Positions 1 to 10,859 of a stretch of DNA of 64,000 nucleotides are shown here, one piece after another. Within the stretch, counting starts at the first letter, position 1. Each line of letters opens with the position of its first letter. The DNA is from Allacma fusca. Taxonomy: Eukaryota; Arthropoda; Collembola; Symphypleona; Sminthuridae. The notes under the pieces were generated by a model. The model saw only the letters and a list, made by a program, of their open reading frames with translations, did no database searches and had not been told where the DNA came from. A program made the translations under genes and the position numbers. Location of the stretch: positions 17,050,001-17,114,000 of the forward strand of contig OX359246.1 in the NCBI GenBank assembly GCA_947179485.1. The letters run 5' to 3'.

Positions 1-1500
1 ATTATGATTCCCGTAAACGGAAGAGCCACTCAACAAGAGGGAATACATATCCTCTGGAGAAAAGTGAAAGTCAAGTTACAACAGTATGCAGATAGCCCTT
101 GCAATTAAATTTATAAGAACATTTGAAATCCTAACAGGGTCGAGTCCATTCGGGACTACTGCCATTTGTACAAGATCAATGCACAAAATGTATAATGATC
201 AATTCGTTCGCCAACTGGAAGAAATTTGTCCTACCAATTACCATCATAAACACTCGTTAAAATAAAGGCGTGTCTTCGAAAGAGCCCTAAATCTTGGGAT
301 TGTAGGAATTTCCGCTATCATTATAGCATGTATGGGTCTAAGAGTTTTTGGGAGCTCAACTTATACAAACAAAATATTTGCCAGAAAGGTGCTCTCCGTC
401 AAATGATTATGGATCATCACAGTGACTTAAAAACTTTGGAACAAAGATTTCTCTAAAACAAAGAAATAATAAATAGACTATGGAAAGATTCTAAAACTAC
501 CATGGACGTTGTTGTCGTCACTAAACCAAAAGGATTTCGACTAAAGCAAGAATAAACTTATAAGCACAAACTACGCAATATCCGCCATAGCTAACTGTTG
601 TATGATTAGAAAGAATATCATACAAAAAAAATCTGTCAAAACTGGGGGGAATGAAAAACAATTAAGCCAAACCCTTTTCGATTATCTAAATTTCTCAAAA
701 ATGTGTCAACCACCACTATACTACTCGGAAGGAAACCTCCAGCGGTGTTCATTATCAGAAATCAAAAACATAATATACATGGACTTCTCAGTACCATGCA
801 TCTCAAAAACCATTATAATAGCAGACGCATACCCGTTCCAATTCATGATGCAAATGGGACATGAGACAAACAATATTACAAATACTGTATGATTACCCTA
901 CAAACGCCATCATACAACTAAGAACGAATTGTGTTGACGACATCAATACTCCAAAAGCTCAAAACTGGTACTGGCTAGATCGGATTACTTCCTTTCCATA
1001 GAAGCAATACAGGGGGCAGTATATTATACATTGAAGGAATGTTAGCTTAGTTACCCAACTGATTCTAAAACAAAATGTACAATTGAAACCATTCCATGGA
1101 AAATATTATGTATATTGCTCAGGATCCAACTTAATCATAGGACACAAAACCGATTTATGCCCAGATGAAGACTTCCCACTTCCAATAACTGCAACGTTTG
1201 AAATTAATGACGTAAAATAAGCAGGACACCTAAGATTTTACACATTACAGGATCCTATCAGTGTGAAAGTACAAATCAAAAATATAAGGAACCTTGTAAT
1301 TACAAAAATCCTTTAAAATCATTCAGCCAACAAAGTCATTTTGTTTACCTACAATAAATTTGACCAGTTAATCTCGGAGAGTGGTATCAATCCGACGAAG
1401 AATACACCGAAAGGCACCTATAGAACTACATCTATAAATTAAAGCAGACAGATACTATGACTAGAGATCTCTCCGTCCCTAATTTTCCATTGGATGCTTT
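1..1500 (+). pseudogene. decayed coding-like region, possibly env-like part of an LTR retroelement
   Basis: Short open stretches in the + frames, interrupted by many stops, run up to a candidate LTR at about 1655. The longest open piece is 602-892 (96 codons). Other pieces fall around 260-540 and 1100-1300. The order (broken coding, A/G-rich stretch near 1609-1623, then an LTR-like block) is what the 3' end of a gypsy-type element looks like, and the last gene there could be an envelope gene. I recognise no decisive motif, so the env reading is a guess. The left edge lies outside the window. Confidence 0.3.
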
Positions 1501-1654
1501 CCAAAAACTATATTTATTATTATTTGGCAAACACTTTACAAGAGTATAAACGGTAACTTGACCAAAAATAAAACCCACCTGTTAGTTCTGTGGATTTTTA
1601 TTAACCCAAAACTGAGAAATGGGTGAATAATATACGTTATTTGTTAGTATTGAC

Positions 1655-1950
1655 TGTAACAACTAAGGGAAGGTGTTAAAATAAACGTAGTTGTTACATC
1701 ATATAATGAGGTCAAAGTCCATACGTAATTAAGATAATAATTGGACTTTGACTTCATTAAACGTAGAACCCTATCATTATAATGTAATTAGCCCATCATT
1801 ATAATGTAATTAGCAATCAAGCAATAATAAATTAATGTTTCTAAATCTGTATAAAAGGCTCAAAAAGATCTCAATAAAATACAGTCGTAAGCTGTCACTA
1901 TTCGATATTTTAACTCTCTGTAGTTGCTCAAAATTTATTTCTGCATTCAA
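1655..1950 (+). repeat. candidate solo or 3' LTR
   Basis: The block begins TGTAACAACTAAGGG. It holds a TATA-like TATAAAAGG at 1850-1858 and an AATAAA signal at 1873-1878, the order expected in an LTR (U3, TATA, polyadenylation). A 20-bp unit with core TCATTATAATGTAATTAG is directly repeated at about 1773-1814. No partner LTR lies in the window, so the boundaries are approximate and the call rests on signal order alone. Confidence 0.35.
1705..1758. repeat. hairpin-forming inverted repeat inside the candidate LTR
   Basis: Arms 1705-1721 and 1742-1758 are reverse complements over 17 positions apart from about one mismatch (core GTCAAAGTCCA / TGGACTTTGAC). They are separated by 20 bases. The hairpin lies in what would be the U3 part of the LTR. 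Confidence 0.7.
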
Positions 1951-2119
1951 AAACTTCTCAGCATAAGTTTCTTCATATCACTTCAAACAACCATTTGCAT
2001 CAACACAACCATTTTTACTCTCACGTAGTATGCTTTCAAATGCAATGTCTCATAAAATACGTATTAAAATACATAGGATAATCTAAGAGCTTCAATTCAA
2101 GCATGCACAAAGAAAGATA

Positions 2120-3434
2120 GGGTATAGATTCCCAGGTACTTAATAATGAACTCACTATGCAAACAGGATAAAAGTGACTGATTGTAAGCAATTAAAACCG
2201 TGCTATAATGATTAATTGGCAAAGAAATTTGGAACGATGTTTTACATTAATCCGAAGACTAATTTGTTTATTTAAAAGGAAATCAAAACGAATGGATTAA
2301 CAACGTAAGATTAGATGTTACACAAATGACTCAGTTGTTCATTTGAGAGTCTGGAAGATTGTTATCATTAATAAGTGGCAACTGGAGCCAATTCCTAAGT
2401 CACTAAAAGTACGACAAGTACGTTACATAATTTTGCAACCGGTCATTGACATTTTCTTACTTTAGCCGTGGAGAAAAAGTTCATAAACGTTTACTTTATT
2501 TTGGATCATTAATTATAAAAATAGAGCTATATTGACGTAAGGTTGAGTAGTTCACAATTGTAAATTTACCGTATGTATTTATGTACATATTATACTTATC
2601 AATATATCCGTACAAAATATATGCATGCACGTAGCATGCACGCTATAACATGTTCCCGGAGAAAATTACTCAAATATGTAATGGGTATAACAAAACAATT
2701 AAATTATGTTTCTTTCAAGTAAGTTGTACTAATACATATGTACTACAAACTAGTACACCTACAGAATATTACCAGAAAAATAAACGGGGAAGTGGTGGCT
2801 AATACAATTTACACAACTCATGCGAGTACATATATATTCGGATCATCGAAAGAATTGCAAAGTGCTAGATAGGATGAAGGTAAATAAGCATTACGCAAAA
2901 TAATAAGAAAGAGTCACGCAATACATAGTGAATGAACCGAGTGGCATACGGGCGTCACTGGTGTACGTAGAGTAAAGTACCACATCGCAAGTTTTTTCCA
3001 CAAATGCGCAAACATGCCAAAGATAAATTATATCAACGGAAATAATTTCGGTTAATTAATTAAGCCACAATAATTTATTGGAATTGCTCTAGACTGAATA
3101 TATTCTGTGTCCTAATGGATGTTTTACAATTTCACTTCATTTTCAGTTTTACTCGACATAAGTTAAACCCTATTGTCATCAACGTTACAAAGTGAGTGAA
3201 GATTCAAGTGAATTTGTTAACATATTTATTCCAAATAAAAACGTACGGTATAGCGTAACTCGATTACTCGATAGATAAGTACATCCTTGATTTATGCATT
3301 CGCGCTCATTTCAACAATAGTGAGAATTAAAGTGGAAGTGCATATTGATTCAATTAATCTAGTCTGGCCAATTGGATTATTAATCTGTGAAGGATACTCC
3401 AAAGTTTAAAATTTCGTTCAAAACAAACTTAAAA
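2120..3434 (+). repeat. duplicated 5' flank of Gr copy 1
   Basis: This gene-free stretch matches 9720-10859, upstream of Gr copy 2, in the same order and orientation. Shared landmarks include GAGTCTGGAAGA (near 2347 and 9786), the segment around 2930/10360, and GTTACxAAGTGAGTGAAG near 3184/10627. The final part also matches 19740-20157 upstream of Gr copy 3. The tandem duplication unit therefore included more than 1 kb of upstream DNA and probably the promoter. No precise core promoter can be named. Confidence 0.7.
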
Positions 3435-5041
3435 ATGCTGGTAAAACTAATTATGTTTGTATCCTGGCTCACAGGTTTCTGACCCATATCTTGTCCATTT
3501 AACGTTAATGTGAACATTTGTAATCTGAAACCATTGCGGGTCATGTGCAATCGCCTACGGGACTTTAAACAACACATACAAAAATTGCACTGTCCATTGA
3601 ACTACGTGACAAAATTCGAATTAAAAGTAACCCTGCGAAGATATCTGTTCCCCGTTATTGTGCTTGGAATTACTAGTTTAGTCAAAATCGATGTAAGCAC
3701 ATCGTTTCTTCATACGTTTAAAATGCAATCCAATGCAACTTTAGCCATGTACGTTAATTACTATTTTTCAAGTATACCCCACACTGTCAACGAAATTTCC
3801 GTTCGGCTTCTCTGCATCGTGTATGGATATAGAATTGTGGATTTGACGGAAAGTATTTCAACTCTTTTGAAACATTCCAATTTGCAAGCCATTGATTCCA
3901 CTCCAGATCGTTGGGTAAAGCTTAAATATTTGGGGCCTTTACTAATTTGCTGGGGGATTCTCTTACAGTGGTCTGCAGATGTTATTTGTTTGCATTGCTT
4001 GGGTCCGTCTAGATTACCAAGTTTCTTTTTTAACCTACGTCCTGCAATGGATTGGATAGAAGTTACGTCTTGTACGCTACACGTGGTTAATTCCTTCCTC
4101 ACTCACTTAATCTCAACTGGTTTGGTAGTTTCTCTTGGAGTAAACCTCCTCTTAGCTTGGGGTAGATTTTCTGCGAAATTCTTAATAACACTGAATGAAT
4201 CGAGCTCCCTTCAAAATTACATTTCCGAAATACCAGATAAGGAATCTGAAGTATACTGTGATATTTTTCAAAATCTGATGAAAGCATTTCGGCAGTACAA
4301 TGACGTGATTGGAAATTTCGCTCTATTCAACCTGTTCAATGCAGGCGTGATGATTGGTGTGAATGGTTTTACCAGTTTATTTGATGCCATCGCAACATCT
4401 ATGATCGGTCTGACGGGACACTTGATTACATTTGCTTTAAATGTCAGTATTGGGGAGCATTTGGAAGCTCAGGTAAATGTCTTATGGGAGAAACGTTTTA
4501 CAAGTTAAGAGTACTTATGGATTATTAAAACTACTGTTGAATTATTTATTATTAATAAATATTTTTAAAGGCAGTTTTTACACTACTGGTTTAATTATTT
4601 TTGTGGTTTTCTAATTGGAAATTTTTAGATTAAGAAAACTCAGGACGAAATATTTGAAACCTCTCTCAAGTATCCGGTCGAGAATAATAATACAAATTTA
4701 AAGGTAAACCTGAAAACCTGTTTAAATCTTAACCTGTACATGTGATTCAGTTGTAATTTAAGCAATGCTTTTTAGCAGGCGACAAATCTTGCAAAGAAAG
4801 TGATGCAATGGAGATGGCAATTGACGGGAGGACGAATTTTTGTCATTAATTACAATCTCATACCAACGGTGAGACTTGTCCTTTTGTTTGTTATGTTAGT
4901 TAAAGAACGTCAGAAATATCTGAATTTATTTTGAGGATTAAGTAATTACTTTAATCTGGTTCCTAGTTCATTGGAGTTCTGATGGCATTCATGACTTTCA
5001 TGATTCAGCTCGAAATGTCCGGTAAGCCGGCATCTTCATAG
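3435..5041 (+). pseudogene. gustatory receptor copy 1, complete except for one in-frame TGA
   Basis: Arthropod gustatory receptors are seven-transmembrane ligand-gated cation channels on chemosensory neurons. Exons read 3435-4472, 4629-4703, 4779-4868 and 4967-5041 (1038, 75, 90 and 75 nt), identical in length to Gr copy 2, with GT/AG introns in phase 0. Codon 16 (3480-3482) is TGA where copies 2 and 3 have TTA (Leu). Nothing else is broken: all splice sites and the C-terminal exon, which ends in MIQLEMSG, are intact. Translation could in principle restart at Met codon 26 (3510), losing the first 25 residues. The base after the TGA is C, the leakiest context for readthrough. It may therefore be a young pseudogene, a shortened receptor, or a readthrough gene; the sequence cannot decide. 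Confidence 0.8.
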
Positions 5042-5944
5042 CGATGTTGCATTAACCACATACATCCCACGTAATTAACAAACTTGCAACAAAACAGTTA
5101 GGAACAATAAATTTGTTTGGCAATTTTTTGAATTCGTCGTCAGATAAAGGTTAATTTATGAGATTTACTATTCTGTCACCACAGTTTATTGAATTTCAAT
5201 AAAATAAAATTACTCTAGTGGATATTATGTGTTCACACACATTTGTGTGATTTAAGCAAATATTTCGGAGACAGTCTATCATTCGAAGCGATATAATGGT
5301 CTGATCTCGGTTCTGAAACTATGGACACAAAGGTTTCCATGCTACTCAACTTATAATAAACATATATAAAACCAATTTAAGCGGCACAACCTTCTGACCA
5401 GGATCATTTAAAAATGAATTTCCAGGGATATTTACAAAAAATCGCCTTCTGGCTCATCTTTATTTACATCAAACGAACAACAAATGAGAAGAGTAATTTA
5501 CAACATCAATACAAGAATAATATTTACCAAGATTTTTGAACAAGTAGCAATTGTCAGTCTGTAGTTAGTTTTTGCAACTTTTACAATAAGCGTTGAATTA
5601 CATTTTCCCAAGAAAAAGGGCTTTACAACAACTTATTTTTATTTCCAGTTGTTTAAAAAGAATCAATAAAAACCTGCTTTGCAAAAATAAAACTTAAATA
5701 TAGAAAATAATGTGGGAAATGTATCTCAGCATTTATTCTAGTCAATTGCATTGTTAAAGCATAAATTGTAACTAAAAACTATATTTTCCTACACAGTTTT
5801 ACATGTTTAGTTCAACGGACAATTTCTTGTTTTGATACTTCGAAACGAAACCATGAAACTACTAAAAGTACTGACGACGGAATTTCCAAATGGCTTTTCT
5901 CTTTGATTTTCAGCTAAATGAGGGAGCCTGAAGTAATTATGACC
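5042..5944. other. intergenic, 3' flank of Gr copy 1
   Basis: The first 150 bases match the 3' flanks of Gr copies 2 (12482-12600) and 3 (21625-21745), for example the shared AATAAATTTG/TTTGGCAAT-type segment and GATAAAxGxTAATTTA. After about 5300 the sequence is AT-rich and I recognise nothing. Confidence 0.5.
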
Positions 5945-6105
5945 TGATTGGCTTTTACATGAAGTCGTGCAAGTTAAGTCTAGTAAAGTTAATATTAGCA
6001 CCATGCGTAGTCCATTCAAGTCTATTCTTGAACGACTTCCTAATCTAGTCAAGTCTAGACTTCTGAGCCAAGTCTGACTAGAATAGGGCAGCAGTGCCCT
6101 TACCT
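5945..6105. repeat. dispersed repeat, copy 1 of 2
   Basis: It matches 60315-60512 in the same orientation. Shared pieces include ACCATGCGTAGT, GAAGTCxTGCAAGT and AGTCTGACTAGA(A/C)TAGGGCAGC. Both copies are rich in CAAGTCTA/AGTCTAG words and end near GGGCAGCAGTG. No coding potential; probably a fragment of a non-autonomous transposon whose ends I could not define. Confidence 0.55.
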
Positions 6106-6775
6106 CATAAATTATCAAACCGCTACTTCAAAACAGGGGTCGGATTTATGTGGGTAGACGTGAAGAATCTTACCACGGAAAAAAATATTTCAGCAGGGAA
6201 ATTTTCAAACGGGATAACAAACAGGGATTGTCAAATCTGTTGACCTTTTCTTAGCAGGTATTTTCAAATTTGTTGCTGTGTATTACGGAAATTATTTTGT
6301 CAACAGGGAGTTCTAAACTTGCTTCGAACAGGGACATCATGACCACCAGGGAAAATGAAAAAACTCTTCCAGGGAGATTTACACAAATCCAAACCGTGCT
6401 TCGAAATTCCCAGTTTTAAAAAAATTATGGGAAACTTTCCAACAGAGCTGCGCACACGTTCGCTCTCTTCTAAACGCGGTAGGTTTGCGAGTACACAAGA
6501 GTAAGTAAAGGATACATGGCTCATACGTGGTAGGTTCGTATTCTTCGTATGTTGTAGGCTCATAATAATGTGGTAGTCTCAAAAAGCACTCTCTCCTAAA
6601 CGCGCGTTATATATTATGGAGTAGAATTTGCCGTAAAGACTGCATGGTTCACATACGGTATGCTAATATACAGTTTAGATTACCGTTCAATTACTTCCGA
6701 CTGACGGAACAGTTTTGAAAAGTGCAGATTCCGTTGACTGAGCAACTCGGGATGATTCCAGCTATTAACCAATTG
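6106..6775. other. intergenic, no gene recognised
   Basis: It contains many CAGGGA/ACAGGG words (6130-6380), suggesting a degenerate short-period repeat. No protein or RNA gene is recognised. Confidence 0.4.
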
Positions 6776-6779
6776 AGTA

Positions 6780-7554
6780 TCTAACTACAATAACACCCGC
6801 TGAAATGTCCAATCATATTTTGAAACTTAAGGTCGTCGTAATTGTAATTATACTACGAAACATTAATATAAAGCGTGGTTTGCGTAATGGAAGAAACTAC
6901 AAGAAAATTTAATATTTGCGACAGTTCTGACTAGTAGAGCTGCTGGAGAAGCGTTATTGCGTTAGGTCAGCTTTGGTATGACTATTAACAAATCTCAGGG
7001 ACAAAGTTTTGATAAAGTTAGTATTTATTTGCCAAAACTCACTAGCCTGCGTCGTGTTCTTCTTATCAAGAGTACCCTCCCAACCACAGACGCAGGCGGT
7101 GCCTATACCGCTATATCTAAATACAATAATACCGGCAGGACTGCCGAAGCATATTTTGAAACTTAAAGTCGGCCCAATTGTAATGCTATTACGAAACCTT
7201 AATACAAAGCGGTGTTTAGGCAATGTAAGTCGTGTAATTATTACCCAACGACAGGAAAAGTTAATGTTAGCGACTGTTCTGACAGCCAGAGCTGCTGGAG
7301 AAGCATTATTTATTCCCCGGATCGCGCTTACCTCAAGTGATGGTGACTATCTGTTTTTAATAAGTTTTGAGAAAGTTGGTATTTATTTGCCAAAACTGGT
7401 TTTTTCGCATGGTCAACTGTATGTTGCTTTTTCCAGAGGTAAAACAAATGGAAATATAAAGGTAGTTGTAACAGACAAGGCAGAACAAGGCGAAATGATG
7501 GGCAAAGGCGAAGAAACGTACACAACCAATTGTGTATTTATGAAAGCTTTGTAA
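6780..7554 (+). pseudogene. Helitron/Pif1-type helicase C-terminus, decayed and internally duplicated
   Basis: Helitrons are rolling-circle transposons whose RepHel protein ends in a Pif1-like superfamily 1 helicase. Clear C-terminal helicase words are visible: MTINKSQGQSFDKVSIYLPK at 6978-7037, and later GEALFIPRIALTSSD and VFSHGQLYVAFSRGKTNGNI near 7302-7460. The stretch HILKLKVGPIVMLLRNLN (about 7150-7203) also occurs in a weaker version at about 6820-6880, so the end of the gene is present in two partial, overlapping copies. No N-terminal Rep domain or earlier helicase motifs are found. AACGTGGAACACGTT, a perfect small hairpin, overlaps the stop at 7554. It resembles Helitron 3' hairpins, but I see no CTRR terminus just after it. 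Confidence 0.75.
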
Positions 7555-7649
7555 CGTGGAACACGTTACATTTTTAATAAAAATAAGATGTACTAAAAAT
7601 CATGAGGAATATGTTATTCCTCATAATGTTATTCATCATTTCGTTAGTT

Positions 7650-8720
7650 TAATTAATGAAGTTGCTTACGAACATTCTCCTTTCGGGCATTTTTATGGGT
7701 CTTGAAAAGGGTGGCCATATTGTTCGATTCTCAAATCAAGACTTCTAAGTGAGTTAAAAAAGCAGATATTTAACGATTTATATTTCGCTTTGCTAATGCA
7801 GACAAGTACTTTTTGCTTCTAGTTTCAAAATTTTGAACGAGCTTCTCTGTGCCCAGTTTCCCAAATACAGTTGCCCTGATTCTTCTAAAATTTATTAAAA
7901 TCTATCAAAATATACTAGAGTAAGGGGAAAGCACTTATTTTTCTATTTATTTTAGTTTTTTATTTCTTCCATCTGACTCAGTAGAAAATGGTCGAGATAT
8001 TATTATTTCATTTTTCAAAGCTTCCATTAAATATGGCGCTAGTACATTTTGAAGTCAAGATACTTTGGTTTTTCCTATCGCCATTTCAGAATCTGGAAAT
8101 ATTTTTCTCGCCAAACTAGAAAGACGGTCCGAACTTATGAAAGATTGTTGATTCCTTACTCCATGATACGCCAAGGCTAATTCGGCAGCCGTCGTTGTCG
8201 TCATTACTTTTAAATATTTGAAGCAAAAAAATTAGCACGATTCACATACTTACAGTTAGCGTTTGTTTTACGATTTTCGGTCAAAATATGCTTTTTAAAA
8301 TCCATGATCCCATCAATAGCAAAACTTGCATCCAATCTACAGATGTTGCACCAAAAATATTTATCTCATGTGCTGCTACACTTTGTAAGACAGTAATCAT
8401 TTTCCCAGAACACATTATAAAAGGTATCTGACAACGTGCATGAGCAATTGTTTTTAATGTTTGAATCCGAGTCTTTAGAAGCACATGTAAAACATTTAAG
8501 ATATTTGCTCAAATATTTGCAGAACCATGTTCTAATAATATATTAATTAAAATTAAGCTGTCTTCGTTAAATGGAATGTTTTAAATTCAGCGAACGCAAC
8601 AGCAAATATTTGAACTATATATACTCAAGGACCGAATTGACCAGGTTAATGAAACTTTAAATCTATTATGTTCGAAAATGACGACATTATTGTTAGCAAT
8701 CTGCTTCTTTTATAAATGTC
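7650..8720 (+). pseudogene. relic gustatory receptor block 1
   Basis: At 8585-8645 lies a decayed but readable version of the 75-nt Gr exon 2 (residues like RTQQQIFE and later NETL). The stretch 8490-8710 matches 15125-15310 base for base with scattered differences. An upstream segment (GTTGCTTACGAACxTTCTCCTTTCGGGCA, about 7660-7690) matches 14530-14560. Exon 1 is not recognisable here. This appears to be a dead Gr locus whose block was duplicated to give the relic near 14530-15411. Confidence 0.55.
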
Positions 8721-9719
8721 TATAAATTTTGTAAATATCTTTCTCATCCTAGCACATACATGCAGGAGTATCTGTAAACAGTACATGTAGATATACTTAT
8801 GGAGATCAGTTCATATCATATACATAGGTAACTATAGTAACCATCAAACTCATCTTGGTGACAGATTCGCATTAATTGTTTATTAAAAACTATTCTATCC
8901 GCCCGACAGTCAAGGGCACGATATAAGGAAATGAGAATAGTTCTTTCTTGGGTCGCTGTGATCAAATGACAAAAGCGACTTCGAGCATTGCAATATACAA
9001 TTTTACGAAATTAGTTTGACAAATCTTGGATCATGCTATGCAATCCAAAATACATGCTGTAAAGCGACCCTTTTCACCCTTGATAATTATTTTAAGTGAG
9101 TGAAGTGAGTTATACTCAAGTGATGTCAGTCAATTTTGCAAAAAACTTTCAGGATTCAAACTGTGATTGGGTGTTAATATTAACAGTAAATCAACGCACC
9201 GAGGAAACTCAGTATATTTTTCTATCCATCAAGCTTAGCTATAGTTAACCATGTTAAATTTGAAATATTGTTTCCAGCTACCCTTGCCTCTTGTCCTCCC
9301 CTTTCCATATACATAGCTCACAACCATACTGGTAATGTTTAAGTTCCGATCAAAAGTTTAATCTGGATCAAAAGTTGGAAACTTTTGTTGCGATCATTGT
9401 ATGTTCTGTTGGATGGATTCTGGACTGAGTACTAGCATTAAGCTAGTATGTACCTCAGTGAAATTTTAACGGGGAAGACAAAAGTAGATGGGGAGGTATG
9501 GAAAGGTAATAATACAAAAAGAGGGTTGTTCAGAGAAGGGTCAGAGTTAACAAGTGGAAACCCCAACAATGCTAACTTTATGACAACAAAGAAATATAAT
9601 GGAGATGGTACAGAGTTGGTTCTCAGGTATGCAATGTAGTAGTATTTGGGAAGAGTTTTTTGTTGAATTTTTGTTCTTGAATTTTTCGAGTAGTTTTTGG
9701 GCATATCCGTGAAGGCTAA
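8721..9719. other. intergenic, no gene recognised
   Basis: AT-rich. Around 9335-9385 there are GATCAAAAGTTT-type words like those at 33327-33370, so fragments of a dispersed repeat may be present. The short open frame 9448-9639 resembles nothing I know. Confidence 0.35.
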
Positions 9720-10859
9720 CTCTTGAATTACTTATAAACTCACCATGAAAATGGGATAAAAGTGATTAATTGTAAGTAAGCTCAGTTATTCACTGAAGAG
9801 TCTGGAAGAATCTTAACAATAAGTGGCTACTGGAGCTAATTATAACGTCACTACATATGAAGCCAAGTACGTTACATTAGTTTGTAGTCGGTCATTGGCA
9901 TTCTCTGACCTTAGCCGTGGTGACAGATCATTAATCTAAAAATATAGCAAGCATAACATGGGTTGAGTAGACACAATATATTCGATTATCACGAATCGCA
10001 AGTTTATCATATGTATATAACTAACATAATATCTAACAATATATCTTTACAAAAATATATATTTACAGTAGCATGCAGGCAATAAAATGTTCACACAGGT
10101 AATTATTCAATTATGTAATGTATGTAACAAAACAATTAAATTAAGTTTTTTCAAGGAAAGTGCACTAACACACATGTTCTACGACGTAGTACATCTAGAG
10201 AATATTACAAGAAAATAAACGGGGAGTGGCGACTGATAAAAATTACACAACTGGTATAACACACGCTGGTACATATATATTCGGATCATCACAACAAATG
10301 CAAAGGGCAAGATATGATAAAGGTAAATAAACATTTCGCAAATTAATAAGAAAGAGACACGCAATATATAAAATGTTACACGGTCCTCACTGGTCATGCT
10401 GATCATAATACGCAAAGAAACGTAACATATTGTACGTTTTTGCTATAAATGCCCGATCGTGTCAAAGATCGATTATGTCAACGGAAGTAAAGGCTAATTA
10501 ATTTGGTCACATTAGTTTTATTAGAACTGCTCTAGCCTGAACAAAGTCTGAGTCCTAGTGGGTTGTTTTCAATTTCACTTCATTTTCGGCTTTACTCGAA
10601 ATAAGGTAAACCCTAGCGTCATCAAAGTTACGAAGTGAGTGAAGTTTCAAATGAATTTGTAAATATTTACTGCAAATAAGGACGTACGTTATAGCGGAAC
10701 TCGATGGGTCGAAACTTTCATTATTTACGCATCCTGGCTCATTTCCACCAAAAGTAGAATTAAAGGGGAATTACATACTGATCCAATTATTCTCGTCTGA
10801 CAAGTTAAACCTAAGCATCTTCCAAACAATTTAAAATTTAGTACAAAACAAACTTAAAA
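9720..10859 (+). repeat. duplicated 5' flank of Gr copy 2
   Basis: Counterpart of 2120-3434, diverged by point changes and small gaps. The part closest to the gene (10450-10859) also resembles 19740-20157 upstream of Gr copy 3, including the ACAAAACAAACTTAAAAATG context at the start codon. Any promoter shared by these genes should be sought among the bases conserved between the three flanks. Confidence 0.7.

Noticed and set aside
602-892. 96-codon open frame near the left edge as a stand-alone gene
   Set aside because: Neighbouring frames continue coding-like text broken by stops. It fits a fragment of a decayed element better than a gene.
3380-4287. Antisense open frames over Gr copy 1 (similar ones at 11027-11872, 20877-21071 and 23624-23815)
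   Set aside because: They mirror the receptor exons in reverse and have no family of their own.
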